From Rhizomys pruinosus (Eukaryota > Chordata > Mammalia > Rodentia > Spalacidae): DNA of 64,000 bases. Under the pieces are notes generated by a model that saw only the letters and a list, made by a program, of their open reading frames with translations, did no database searches and had not been told where the DNA came from. The stretch is taken from assembly GCA_009823505.1 (NCBI GenBank), contig VZQC01006589.1, positions 3,153,671 to 3,217,670 on the forward strand, in the 5' to 3' direction. A program made the translations under genes and the position numbers. This document shows positions 1-10,712 of the stretch, piece after piece; position 1 is the first letter of the stretch; every line of letters begins with the position of its first letter.

Positions 1-137
1 TCAGAAGAGGGTGTTGGATTCCCCTGGAACTGGAGTTAAAGACGGTTCTCAGCTGCCATGTGGGGTGCTGGGAATCAAAACCAGGCCCTCTGCAAGAGCA
101 GTCAGTGCTCTTAACTACTAGGCTATCTCTCCAGCCC
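1..137 (-). mobile_element. B2 SINE, truncated by window edge
   Basis: The + strand reads AACTGGAGTTAAAGACGGTT ... CTCTCCAGCCCC, the reverse complement of a B2 head and middle. The tail lies outside the window. Confidence 0.9.
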
Positions 138-151
138 CTAGGAATCTTTTT

Positions 152-318
152 AATTTTTTTTTAAATTTTTTTCAAATTTCTGTATGTGTATGAATGTACT
201 GTCTGCATGTAGGTTTGTGCACCCATGTCATGCAATGCCATGGAGTTTCAGAAGGTTCTCAGCCACCATGTGGGTGCTGGGGATTGAACCCAGGTCCTCT
301 GTAAGAGTCACTCCAGCC
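152..318 (-). mobile_element. B2 SINE with internal deletions
   Basis: The reverse complement of a B2, from TGTATGTGTATGAATGTACT to CACTCCAGCCC. The part between the tail and middle and part of the head box are missing. It is bounded by AGGAATCTTTTTAA at about 139-152 and AGGAATCTTTTTTAA at about 320-334, a target-site duplication. Confidence 0.85.
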
Positions 319-339
319 CAGGAATCTTTTTTAATAGCT

Positions 340-530
340 CTCCTACCTTATGTTTTGAGACAGGGTCTCTCCATCGAATCCAGAGCTTGTTGCTCCAGGG
401 ATTCCCTGTCTCCATCTTCTAGGGCTGGAATTACAGGCAGCTGTTATGCCCACCCAGTGTTTACCTGGGTTCTGGGGCTTTTGTTTGCATAGCAAATGCT
501 TTAACTGATGAGCCATTTCCTTAGCCCTTG
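340..530 (-). mobile_element. Old B4/RSINE1-type SINE
   Basis: GAGACAGGGTCTCTC ... GCTGGAATTACAGGC followed by TAACTGATGAGCCATTTCC: a B1-like right part joined to a tRNA-like left part, read on the minus strand. It is diverged. Confidence 0.65.
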
Positions 531-559
531 TTTGGCTTTTTTTTTGTGTGTGTGTGTGA

Positions 560-692
560 CAAGAATCTCACATTGTAGCCCAGGCTGGCCGGGAACAGAC
601 TTTGTAGCCCAGGCTAACCTTGAATTCATAGTAATATCCATCCCCCAGTCTCTCCAATGCTGGGATTACAGCTGTGAGCCACCACTCCTGCC
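560..692 (-). mobile_element. Old B1 SINE
   Basis: Antisense B1: TTGTAGCCCAGGCTGGCC ... CAATGCTGGGATTACAGC ... GAGCCACCACTCCTGCC. It is diverged and contains a short internal repeat of TTTGTAGCCCAGGCT. Confidence 0.8.
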
Positions 693-1568
693 TTTCCCAA
701 AACATTTTCTATTTGGGCGTTAGCAGAACCCATGGATGTAGAAGCCACAGATGGAGAACTTAGCAATGTGAAGGATCAGCTGTACCTGCTGTGGGGGATG
801 CTGTAGGGATGTTGTACAATGCCGTCCTCTGATCCCAACAGCCGTTACCATCTTTATCAGAAGTAGCCGTAACCACTCACGAGCGACCCTCAAGATGGAG
901 CCTGGGATACTCCTTCATAGAAGGAAGTGGGTAGAGGGGGCATTAGACCCTCACCTGAGACCTGCCACTCCCCTCTGTGCCCCTTTCCATCCGTAGGGAA
1001 TTCTGCCCAAGCTGTGCATGGTTGGGAGTGCTTGAGTATATAGTACATAGACTGTGGGATGATAACTCCCAGGGCTCCATCTGCGCAGCTACTGAAAAGT
1101 GGTTGTCTGTGCTGGAGTGAGACTTTATGGTGATGCTTCTGTTTAGGGGTCACCTACACTCCAGTATGCAACCCTGAGCCCATGATCTGCAAGTCAGTCC
1201 AATAAACTCACTGGTTCCCCAAGTTGGACTCCCCATACTTTGGTCTGTTATTGATGTCCTCCTATCCGAGTGAGCAGGTATTGTTTACACCTCCTCAGAA
1301 AAGGTTCAGACAAGAGAGAAAACACTACCTTCTTTCTTTGCATATATTTAAAAAAATATTAATCAATTTAAATGTCAGTGGTGTCCCTGATTCCCAGAAA
1401 TAGCACTTAGAAGGGAGACGGTGGCAGTGTGGGGGCCCTGTGTCTGGTGGGTCTGGTCAGTATGTGTTAGGAAACCCCTTACATCATAAGAGCACCCCAA
1501 TGTCACTTACATGTCCTGTGGTCCTTTTCACTTAGCTATGAATGCTAAACATCCAGTGTGCATCATAC

Positions 1569-1790
1569 TATTTGTTTTTGAGGTAGAGTCTCCTGAAGCC
1601 CAGGTTAGCTTCCAACTCCCTATGTAGCCAAGGATGACCTCGAACTTCTGATCCTCCTGCTCCTGCTTCCTGGGTACTGGGATTACAGGGATGCATCACC
1701 ACATCCTATTTATGCATTCGTGGAGATAGAAAGTAGACCCTCGTGCATGCTGGGCAGGCTCCCTACCAATTGAGCTGCATCTCCAGCCCT
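1569..1790 (-). mobile_element. B4-type (ID-B1 fusion) SINE
   Basis: Antisense B1-like segment (TGGGTACTGGGATTACAGGG) followed by an antisense tRNA-like segment ending TTGAGCTGCATCTCCAGCCC. Confidence 0.75.
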
Positions 1791-3447
1791 CGAATGTTGT
1801 GCCTTCTTTTGTTTCATTGAAAAAGAGTGGACTGGCTGGGTTCACTACTGGGTACTCATCTTGAGGCTACTGTGCCCAGGGTGGGGTAACCAGGAGCAGC
1901 GTGGCGTCCTTCCATGAAGCTGCTCACCACTGCCTTTAGGGCTCTGCTCCACATTGGAGGGAGGTCCCATCCATGGCTATGTGACTGTTCTCAAGCCTTC
2001 AGTGACAGTCAGTGAAGGTTGTGGCAGGGCAGGCATGGACTTCTCCTGATGCCCACAGACAACACAGACTTGCATAGGTAGAGCCAATGTGGAAAGCTCA
2101 GAGAAACCTACATGGTGGGTCTTTTCCCTGTTCTTTGTCACAGCTTTACTGTCCTTAGGTGTCTGGGTTAGTGGTGGCATTGGGTCTAGAATCCAGGATT
2201 CCCAGGGGCTGGAACACAAGGACTTTTCAAGGTAAAGCTGGCTTGTGTTCAGGAAGCCTGACCAATTGGAGGCTGAAAGGATAGGTCCATGGGGAGGCAG
2301 GTTATAGAGTTTAGGGCCTTGGGCAGGAGGACCATGCCTGGCCCTTGTAGATGCATGTCCACCCGGACCTCTAATCCAGCATCAACCCATGGCCAGGCAA
2401 CACACCACTGTTAAATACAGTCGAGTACACGATAGCAGTCTGGTATCGGAGGCACTTAGTAAGTCAACTCATGTTCGTGTTGAGCCATCTTTGTGATGAA
2501 AAGCGTGTCATTTATCTTTATCTGCAAGGTCACCTGGACAGGTGCTGAGAAGGTGCCTGGAGGATGTGGAACCTCTGCCATCTTGGGAAGCCATGACTTC
2601 CTAGAATATAGTGGCCAGTCCACTTCTGTCCCCAAGTGTGTGTCATGGTGAGGGGTGGGCAGGACGAGGGAGGAACATACAGCATCTTGTTGCATGCTGT
2701 GGATGTTCATAACAGAGCCTTGGAGGTTTCTGAAAGGTTGGAAAGTGGCCTGTCCTCCAACAGGGAGCTCTGGGTGGTGGGGTCCAGGCAGGACCTCCAC
2801 ACTGGTTCTCACTCGAGAACCTCTGCAGAAGACAAGTCCTGCAGAAGACAAGGCTTCGAGATGTCTAAGCCATTGTTGATGCCTGCATCCCATGTGTTAC
2901 AGGCCTTGAGCTCTGGAGTAGGGAAGAGTTAGAGATACAGTCTCAAAACAGTGTCTCCTGATAGCCAATGCTTCTCTCTTTAGGCCATTAGCCTGGGTTA
3001 GGATGGAGCTATCTCAGAAACTCTGGCCTCTAGGCTAAGGAATGCCAGCACAGTATGGAAGGAGGCTGAGCGGTTGCAGTGGAATTCCATGTACTGTTTT
3101 TAGCATCCCATCAGAAAGAGACCTGGGGACAGTTTTAAAAGATGTAGCATCTGCACAGAATTGCTATTTGTGTCAGATTTATGACTGTGAACTGTGTCAG
3201 GCAAGATTGTTTCATTGGGCTCTTAAACTCTTCAAAGAGTTACAGTTTCAGGGGCCAGGAGCTAACTCAGTCCTAAGGTGCTTGGCCTGTAAGCAGGAGG
3301 ACCTGAGGTTCACCAAGTAAACAGCCAGTGATGTGGTGTGTCCTTGTAATCGCAGCCCTAGGGGGGTGGGGGTCAGAGACAGGAAGATCTCTGCTAGCCA
3401 GCCTCGCCTAATCAGTGAGCTCCAGGTTCTTATAAAACAAGGCAGGG

Positions 3448-3652
3448 GCCTGGAGAGATGGTTCAGCCAGAAGTATTGGCTACTCTTGCAGAGGACCTGG
3501 GTTTGGTTCCCAGCATCCACATGACAGTTAACAACCATCTCTAGTTCCAGGGGATCAGACTCCCTCTTCTGGCCTTCTTGGGCATTGCACACATGAAGTA
3601 CCCTTATATATCCACAAGCAAACACATAAAATTAAAAAAAAAAAAAAACCCA
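3448..3652 (+). mobile_element. B3/B2-type SINE inserted in the RSINE1-type copy
   Basis: Head GGCCTGGAGAGATGGTTCAG, box B GGGTTTGGTTCCCAGC, body CTAGTTCCAGGGGATCAGAC and an A-rich tail at 3630-3650. Confidence 0.85.
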
Positions 3653-3770
3653 CACAACAAAATGAGCAGCTCCTGAGGAATGACCTATTGTTCTCTGGCC
3701 TCCAGATACATTGATACATACCTACACACACATCTACATTCAAACAGGAATACATACACACACATGCATG

Positions 3771-3777
3771 CACACAT

Positions 3778-3809
<32 letters not shown>
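3771..3809. repeat. (CA)n microsatellite
   Basis: A pure run of about 19 CA units at the end of the RSINE1-type tail. Confidence 0.95.
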
Positions 3810-3811
<2 letters not shown>

Positions 3812-3871
3812 AACCTTTAGCGTCCATAGGGTGTCTATTCTTGCCCAGAACTTCCTTATTTAATATGATGG

Positions 3872-3904
3872 GTTGTTTGTTTGTTTGTTTGTTTGTTTGT
3901 TTGC
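3872..3904. repeat. (TTTG)n microsatellite
   Basis: About eight tandem copies of GTTT/TTTG. Confidence 0.95.
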
Positions 3905-4904
3905 TACTGTGCTATTTGGTGCAAGACTTATTATTACTTTATCTCTTTTCTTGTGTCCTGCAGTTGGATACAGGGTTTGTTTTTGCATATATACTTACCA
4001 TATACTTACTGCAGCAGCCTTGGTCAGAAGATTTTGCCTTGCTCTCTGTGAGGCTGTTTGATAGCCAGGGGGACACAGTGGGAGGAACTGATTTTAGCCA
4101 GCAGGGAGAGGAGTAACTCAATTGACATTCTGTTGTAATTTAGCAGTTGACTAATGGCCACTTACTGGAAAATGTTTCTTGGTTCTGTGGTGAGTGTTGT
4201 TGGAAACTGAATTACTCTCTCAATTTCCCCAGGGCCCTTTCCCCCTCCTCCTGGAGTACACACTTTGAGCTACAGGAAGTGGCAGCAAGTTGCAATCACA
4301 GCCTCATTGTTCCTCTGTATTATTTATTTTGTATTTTAAAAATAATTACATTGCCTTTAATGGTACTAGAGATTTGCCAAGAGCTGCGGGGCGGGGGGGA
4401 GAGGGGGCTCGTCGTAGGGGCCACTAGGTTACTTACTCCCCAGCTCCAGCCTGAAAGTTTCCAGCAATATTATTGCCACATTGTAAAAATTTGAGTCACC
4501 CTAAATCTCTACATCCTTGTTTTTACTCCTGAGATGACTTCAAATAGCTGCTCAATCTCCTTTTAGTTTTATGAAATCACTCACTTTGTAAAACCTTTGT
4601 TAGACCCTAGAGATGAAGGAATGTGAGTTTAGTAGCTGTGTGACGCGGGGTGGTTCACTTCACCTCTCTGAGCCTCACGATTTTTACCTGTTGATGAATG
4701 GGGAGGTGGGGTCCCAGGGACAGGAGAATCAGTGAAATGATGGGAAGGGAGGGAAGCACGTAGAGCCCTGGTGTTACTAAACACATCAAGTCGCCTTCCT
4801 TTCTTCCCGGACAACGTAAAAGCAAAATAGCAGCAATATGGCACCCCTTTGCCAGGTAGGAGTTGGGAGACCCTGGAAGAGCATCAAGGGAGTTTACCTA
4901 TTAC

Positions 4905-5318
4905 TTTACTGTGTGTGCATGTGCGTGTAATTGTGTTCATGTGTGTGAGCGTGTACATGCGTGTGCTTTTGTATGCGGAAGCCGGAAGTCAACCTTGGAT
5001 GCCATTTACATTGTTTTCTGAGACAAGGTCTCTCATTGGCTTGCACCTCACCAAGTAGTCAGGAAGGATGCTTCATTTATTTTTTACTTTTATTGTGTGT
5101 GTATGAGTGTTCTGCTACCGTGAATGTACATCCACTCGTGCATGCAATGCCCATGGGAGACAGAAGAGAGCATCGGATCCCCTGGAGCTGGAGCTATGGA
5201 CAGTTGTTAGCTGCCACATGGGTGCTGAGCCACTGCTCCAGCCCCAGCAAGGATCTTCTTATCTCTACCTCCCCAGCACTGAGGTTAAAAGCATGTACCA
5301 CCATGCTTGGCTTTAAAA
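4905..5318 (-). mobile_element. RSINE1-type SINE split by a B3
   Basis: Antisense RSINE1-type tail and body (GCCGGAAGTCAACCTTGGAT, AGACAAGGTCTCTCATTGGC). An inserted B3 follows, then the remainder with CCTCCCCAGCACTGAGG and TGTACCACCATGCTTGGC. Confidence 0.75.
5085..5246 (-). mobile_element. B3 SINE nested in the RSINE1-type copy
   Basis: The + strand reads TGTGTGTATGAGTGTTCTGC ... GGATCCCCTGGAGCTGGAGC ... CACTGCTCCAGCCCC. It lacks the box-B/box-A segment just before the head. Confidence 0.8.
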
Positions 5319-6025
5319 AAACAAACAAACATGGATCCTGGAGACTGTACACAGATTCCATGCCTGTATGGTTGGCATTTTATCAACTGAACCCCCTTCC
5401 CATCTTTGCCATCAGTTTTATTTTTGGTTCACAGAACCCCATGTTCAGCTTTGCACGTGGGGCAGAGGATGTCCAAGCATACGCCAGCAACAGGTCATGA
5501 GAGTGTGAGCGCATGATGGGGCCCGCCTGGGCACCCCCTCTTCTTTAGTCCACAGGTGGACGGCTTGTTTTGGGTTGCCTGGGAGAAGGCGGTAGGCCTG
5601 CAGCCAAGAATGACTTTCTGGGTGGACTGTTCTCCTTCCAGGGGACTCCACACAGGAATGTCCACGGTCTTCCATCTGTGGATCCTGTTTTCTGTTCCTT
5701 GGGCCCTCTAGGGATGTTGACCTTTCTGAAGTCAATGGAGTAATTGTCCCCAGTCTCCCAGTTAGTTACGGCTCGGCCACTCCTCTTTTCTCTCTGCCTG
5801 AGTGGAGGAAGTCTTCTGGGGAGCCTGGCAGCCTTGGCTACCTGATGGCTTTGCAGCCTGGATTTTTGAGGTCTGCCAGATTCCAGAGACCTCCGTTTGA
5901 TGCCTCAAGCTGGATGGCATCCTTAGACCCAGCCCATGAAGGCAGAGGGGAAGTGGCCAGCTCCACACACACGGCACACACTGACATGGCTGTGGTCTGT
6001 TTCTTTTTCCATCCTCTCCCTACAG

Positions 6026-6093
6026 AGTATAAGAAGAAGTATGGAGAGGAGCATGGGTCCTGCCAGGCTGGGATAGCAGGCTTCTTCACTGAG
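6026..6093 (+). CDS. Itga9: Itga9 internal exon 1 of 10 in window
   Basis: This 68-bp exon encodes the end of the segment running to YKKKYGEEHGSCQAGIAG and FFTE. It belongs to the beta-propeller head of integrin alpha-9, a type I membrane protein that pairs with beta-1 and binds tenascin-C, osteopontin, VCAM-1 and other ligands (family knowledge). It opens with two bases completing a Glu codon split by the previous intron and ends on a complete codon (22 codons plus 2 bases). The acceptor is TCTCCCTACAG. The donor at 6094 is GTGGGT, a weaker match than GTAAGT. One Cys is visible, expected to form a disulfide in the propeller. Identification rests on the near-complete match to the remembered integrin alpha-9 peptide and on correct order with nine further exons. 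Confidence 0.95.
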
Positions 6094-6559
6094 GTGGGTG
6101 TAGCCACTTGGCCTTTACTTCTCTTCCTTTTCCTTTGCGTGGTTGGGGTGACACCTGGAGATGAGTCTTTCTGGTGGCCCAGGCACTCCAGCTGTGAATT
6201 AATAGATCCTGGTCCTCCCATTAGGGAAGGTTATTTAAACCTGATGCAGGGCGCCAGCTGACAAGGGACCACTGGATGGAGGCGGCTGGGCTGGTTATCT
6301 GGAGATGACTCTAGAAGTCTTAGTCCTAGATCCTTGGGAGGAACAGAGAGCATCTTAAAGCTACATCAGGCACCGGGATGTCACCTCACACCATCCCCAC
6401 CTCCTTAGTGGAGGGACTCTATCTTACACACAATCTAGGACTTTCTATTTCTTGAATTCTGAAGGCTCCTTCTCTCAGAATGAGTCCAGGTGGTAGCAAC
6501 AACATCACTTTTGACTGCCAGGACATTTTTAGGCAGTTTTCTTTTCATTGTAAAATGAC

Positions 6560-6720
6560 ATAATTAATTAATAATTATTTTTGTGTATGCACATGTGTGG
6601 AGACCCAAGGACAACTCATAGAATTTGGTTCTCTCCTACCCTGAAGGTTCCCGAGATCAAAGTCCAGTCATTAGGCTAGACAGCAAGCACTCTGACCTGC
6701 AGAGCCATCCTGGTCCCTAG
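6560..6720 (-). mobile_element. Old tRNA-type rodent SINE, subfamily not named
   Basis: The pattern TGTGTGGAGACCCAAGGACAA ... AGACAGCAAGCACTCTGACC ... CAGAGCCATCCTGGTCCC. The same old pattern recurs at 32340-32525 and around 47745-47875. Confidence 0.6.
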
Positions 6721-7024
6721 GAAGTTTTTTTTTCTTTTGTGAGTCTCATCATCTTCAAGTTTCTGAAAACATTTTTATGACTGTCAGGCATATGCAGAGC
6801 TCCACACGTGGCTCTGCAAGCAGAGCTGTCCTCTACATAAATGTTCAGACCAAAGATCAAAAGCACTTTCTGCTCCTAGTTCATCTGAAAATCTGTCTAA
6901 CCTCCAAAATGTGTCCCATGTGACTGCTTTTCTGTACATCCTCTTCCCCTGGTGATGGCTACCATGGTTCTAGAAAAACTGCCCACACCAGCTGGAGACA
7001 TGCTGGCCCTCAGCTATCTCCCAC

Positions 7025-7081
7025 AGTTCTAAAACATTTTTTCATGGTCAAATATACATAATATAAAATTCTCCCCTTTTG
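7025..7081. mobile_element. Ancient L1-type remnant, left piece
   Basis: CAAATATACATAATATAAAA resembles an old mammalian L1 3' segment that continues after the inserted L1 at about 7567-7680 (CATTTTATAGCCTACAGG). Assigned by recognition only. Confidence 0.5.
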
Positions 7082-7569
7082 GGAATGTAAACTCATACAG
7101 CCACTATGGAAAGCAGTGTTGAGAACCCTTGGAAGACTCAAAACGAACTTACCACCTGATCCAGTCATACCACTCCTGGGTATATACCCACAAGACTCAT
7201 CTTACCACAGAGATACATGCACAGCCATGTTTACTGCAGTTCTTTTTGCAATAGCGAAGAGCTAGAACCAACCCAAATGCCCCTCAACTGACGAGTGGAT
7301 AGAGAACATGTGGTACATATACACAATGGAGTTCTATGCAGCAGTAAAGAAAGATGACATCATGAACTTTGCAGGTAAATGGATGGAGCTAGAAGATGTC
7401 ATGCTAAGTGAAGTAACACAGTCCCAGAAAGACAAACGACGAATGGTATCTCTCATCTGTGGATGCTAGCACCAGTTACCTAAGTGTGTGGCAAACTGAG
7501 CAACTTCAATGTGATCTGAAAACAACTATGCTCTTATATTGTGAATCCCTTAAAAAATAATAAAATAAA
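7082..7569 (+). mobile_element. 5'-truncated LINE-1, ORF2 C-terminus plus 3' end
   Basis: The sense strand encodes the end of the L1 reverse-transcriptase protein: a run equivalent to PLLGIYP, CPSTDEWIENMWYIYTMEFY and KWMELEDVM ... SEVTQSQKDK. A short 3' UTR and A-rich tail follow (about 7545-7569). It is flanked by ATAAAATTCTCCCCTTTT (7064-7081) and a copy lacking one C (7570-7586), a target-site duplication that marks a standard truncated insertion. It is non-functional. Confidence 0.92.
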
Positions 7570-8134
7570 ATAAAATTCTCCCTTTTAACCATTTTATAGC
7601 CTACAGGTCAGGCTTTTAGTGAATTCATGGTGTCAGCTAGCAATCCCTGTTGTCTGTTTTCCTTTGCTCCAACCTTGGGTCTTTTCTTGAGTGGTACCAC
7701 ACATTTTTTGCCCAGTAGTCTACAGGAATTTGCAAAGTGAAACCCTATGTTCTGATCCCACAGCTTCCCATCACATGAAGGCCCAGATTCCTCATCTCAG
7801 CCCAGGGTCTGTCTCTGAGGACTCCTGTCTCTTTTTCTCTTGGATGAGGACACATTGTGCTGAAGGAAGGTGAATGAAAGCCAACATTCTCTATTTCCAA
7901 TGCTTCCTGAAGATCGTGTCCCCCAAATCAAGGGGAAGTGCTCCACCTTGATTCAGAAACAGTTGGCAATATAGTTTCTAGTCTAGAAAGCAGAGGAAAA
8001 GGTAGACGGAGGTTTTATTATCATTTACTCTCAAACTAGTAAATACCAGGTGCTTAGCTTTGTCCCGGCCTTCGGTAACCTTATCTGCTTGCCCCAGCAT
8101 CCTTTTCATGACTGTCTACACCAGACATCTTCAA

Positions 8135-8283
8135 GCCATGTGCCTCAGAATCTCTGGGAATGTGGCCCAACACAAAATGATAAACTTATTTAAACTGTTA
8201 TAAGATTTTTTTTTCTCAATTTAAATTTGCCCAGTTTTGGATCATGAACTTTATAGATGACAAGTCCTATTGCAATGTCAAAA
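8135..8283. repeat. Old interspersed repeat, family not named, copy 1
   Basis: CCCAACACAAAATGATAAACTT ... ATCATGAACTTTATAGATGACA matches the order of blocks at 22130-22280 (CCAACACAAAATTGTAACCTT ... CATGAACTTTGTAGGTGACA), so this is a dispersed ancient repeat. Confidence 0.6.
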
Positions 8284-8327
8284 GGTTGGACCCACTGGGT
8301 CTACCCAGAATTCCATGCTGGGTTTTG

Positions 8328-8436
8328 CAATTGGCAAGATCATGTGTCTTGGCTGGCCTTGAACTCCCAAAGACCTGCCTGCTTCTGCCTCCCAAGTGCT
8401 GGGATTAAAGGCCTGTGCCACTATGCCCATCTTCCC
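8328..8436 (-). mobile_element. B1 SINE, partial
   Basis: Antisense B1: GGCTGGCCTTGAACTCCCAA ... CCCAAGTGCTGGGATTAAAG ... CCACTATGCCCATC. The left monomer end is missing. Confidence 0.85.
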
Positions 8437-8454
8437 GCACCCCTTTTTTGCATA

Positions 8455-10444
8455 TACTTTTTTCATTGTTATTAAACTTTTTCATACATCATTTCTCAGT
8501 CCACTTTAGACTCATTTCCCTTTACATGCCCCTCACCCCACCCAAGTTCATGCATTCTGCCATATATGTCTTACATCTTTTCCTGAGTCTTTCCAAAGAT
8601 TTTTCAAAGCAGAGGATTATTGTTTTGGGGCGAGCTTTACTGTTTCAGTCAGTTCTTTGTACCAGTTCTTTTGTTGTTCCCTCCAACTTGTACTGCTTCG
8701 ATGTATGTCTCACCTATACTAAAATTATGTCATCTAAAAGCAAACCGTGTGTTATTTCCAGATCATATTTCAGGATTCACATTTTTCCCTTTTGATTTTA
8801 TATTACTCTAAAATATGAATACATACCCCCTACCCATATACCAAAATTCCAAAGTCTGAAAATAAATGGGAGGTTAATTCTAGAACCTGTTAAGGGATTC
8901 ACAATATAAGAGCACAGGTGCTGTCAGATAACAAAGAATATAATATTAACGTTGCTCAGTTTGTCTTACAACTAGGTACTTGGTGCTAGCATCCACAGAT
9001 GAAGGATACCATTCATCATTTGTTTTTCTGGGACTGTGTTACTTCAGTTAACATAATATCTTCTAGCTCCATCCATTTTCCTGCTAAGTTCATGATGTCA
9101 TCTTTCTTTACCACTGCATAGAACTCCATTGTGTAGATGTACCACATGTTCTCTATCCACTTGTCAGTTGAGGGGCACTTGGGTTGGTTCCAGCTCTTTA
9201 CTATTGTGAAGAGAGCTGCAATACACATAGATGTGCATGTATCTCTGTGGTATGAGGAGTCTTGTGGGTATATAACCAGGAGTGATATGCCTGGGTCAGG
9301 TGGTAGGCTCATTTTGAGTCTTTTAAGGGCTTGCCACACTGTTTTCCATAGTGGTTGTACGAGTTTACATTCCCACCAGCAGTGGATGAGTGTTCCCCTT
9401 TCCCCACAACCTCTCCAGCATTTGGTGTCTTTGTTTTCTTGATCCTACCCAGTCTTATCAGAGTGAGATGATATCTTAAAGTGGTTTTAATTTGCATTTC
9501 CTTAATTATTAGCAATGTTGAACACATTTTAAGGTGTTTCTCAGCCATCTCTAATTCCTCACTGGTGAAGTCTCTGTTCAGCTCTTTACTCCATCTTTTG
9601 AGTAAGTCATTTGTATTCTTAGTTCTTTGTTTTTTGAGTAGTTTATATATTCTGGAAGTTAATGCTCTGTCAGATGTATCAGCCATGAAGGTTTCCTCCC
9701 ACTCTGTGGGTTTTCTCTTCACTTCCCTGATTGTTTCTTTTGCTGTACAGAAGCTTTGGAGTTTAATGAGGTCCCACTTGTCAATTGTTGTGGACCTTAT
9801 TTCCTGTGCAGCTGCTGTCTGATTTAGAAAGTCTTCTTCTACACCTGTGTCTTGTAGGCTGCTGCCAACTTTTTCTTTTATCACCTTCAGAGTTTCAGGT
9901 TTCATGTTGAGGTTTTTGATCCATTTGGAGTTATTTTTGTACAGGGTGAGAGGTAGGGGTTTAATTTTATTCTTCTATAAGTGGTGATCCAGTTTTGCCA
10001 ACATAACTTGCTGAAGATGCTGTCTTTCCTCTACTGAGTCTTCTTGGTCCCTTTGTCAAATATGAGGTGGCTGAAATTGTATGTGCTCAAGTTTGGATCT
10101 TCAGTTTTGTTCCATTGGTCAATAGGTCCGTTTTTGTGCCAGTACCAAGCTGTTTTTATGACTATAGCCCTGTAGTATAGTTTGAAGTCTGGTATAGAGA
10201 ACCCCCCTGAATTGCTCTTTTCATTCAGGGTTGCTTTGGCTATTCGGGGTCTTTTGTTTTTCCACATGAAATTAAGGATTTTTCCCCCAAGCCTGTGAAG
10301 AAACTCTTGGGGATTTTAATTGGGATTGCATTGAATCTGTATATTAATTTGGGCAGAATGGACATTTTTACTATATTAATTTTTCTACTCCATGAGCATG
10401 GGAGGTCTTTCCATCTTCTGATGTCTTCTTCAATCTCCTTCTTT
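8455..10444 (-). mobile_element. LINE-1 fragment, ORF2 C-terminal half and 3' UTR (broken)
   Basis: The minus strand encodes recognisable L1 ORF2p blocks. 10267-10031 gives [20 protein letters not shown]. 9905-9309 gives DKWDLIKLQSFCTAKET and MQIKTTLRYHLTLIRLG. 9339-9016 gives NQPKCPSTDKWIENMWYIYT and ends at SQKNK. The frame is interrupted between the blocks, so it is a dead copy. 8455-9010 is the 3' UTR, with a single copy of the AATATAAAAT-type unit that is tandemly repeated in the L1 at 50530. The 5' side meets a B2/B1 composite at 10445. Confidence 0.93.
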
Positions 10445-10458
10445 AAAAGACTTATGTC

Positions 10459-10712
10459 TGGGGCTGGAGAGATGGCTCAGTGGTTAAGAGCACTGATTGC
10501 TCTTGCAGAGGACCTGGGTTCGATTCCCAGCACCCACATGGCGGCTAAGAACCAGCTTAGGCCAGGTGTGGTGGCTTATGCCTTTAATCCCAGCACTCAG
10601 GAGGCAGAAGCAGGCAGATCTATGTGAGTTCAAGGCCAGCCTGGCCTATATAGTGAGTTCCAGGACAGCTGGAGCTACAAGGAGACCATGTCTCAAAAAA
10701 AAAAAAAATTAG
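10459..10712 (+). mobile_element. B2-B1 composite SINE
   Basis: The first 100 bases are a B2 head (GGGGCTGGAGAGATGGCTCA, GGGTTCGATTCCCAGCACCC). At about 10560 it switches to a complete B1 (GCCAGGTGTGGTGGCTTATG ... GAGACCATGTCTC) with a poly-A tail. No B2 right half follows the B1. AAAAGACTT occurs just before (10445-10453) and just after the tail (10715-10723). Confidence 0.85.

Larger units (their letters stand above)
3262..3811 (+). mobile_element. B4/RSINE1-type SINE split by a B2/B3 insertion
   Basis: The left part (3262-3445) has GTGTCCTTGTAATCGCAGCC and a GCCAGCCTCGCCTAATCAGTG box. After the inserted SINE, the right part resumes at about 3662 with GAATGACCTATTG and CTCTGGCCTCCAGATAC, and runs into a CA-rich tail. 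Confidence 0.7.
1..6025 (+). other. Itga9: Itga9 intron (3' part), upstream of first exon in window
   Basis: Intronic sequence ending at the acceptor CTCCCTACAG (6016-6025). No Itga9 exon for the preceding peptide (the segment ending in PCYE in the family) was found here, so the window starts inside this intron. It holds B2, B1 and B4/RSINE1-type SINEs, a CA microsatellite and a TTTG repeat. I see nothing functional in 700-1560, 1800-3260, 4120-4900 and 5320-6025 beyond unique-looking intron DNA. Confidence 0.85.

Noticed and set aside
2456..2932. Overlapping open frames on both strands (145 and 98 aa)
   Set aside because: No recognisable domain and no splice or promoter context. The length is expected by chance in intron DNA of this base composition.
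10459..10560. tRNA genes at SINE heads (GGGGCTGGAGAGATGGCTCA ... GGTTCGATTCCC)
   Set aside because: These are tRNA-derived B2/B3/ID promoters (A and B boxes) inside SINEs. They lack a complete cloverleaf as functional tRNA genes.
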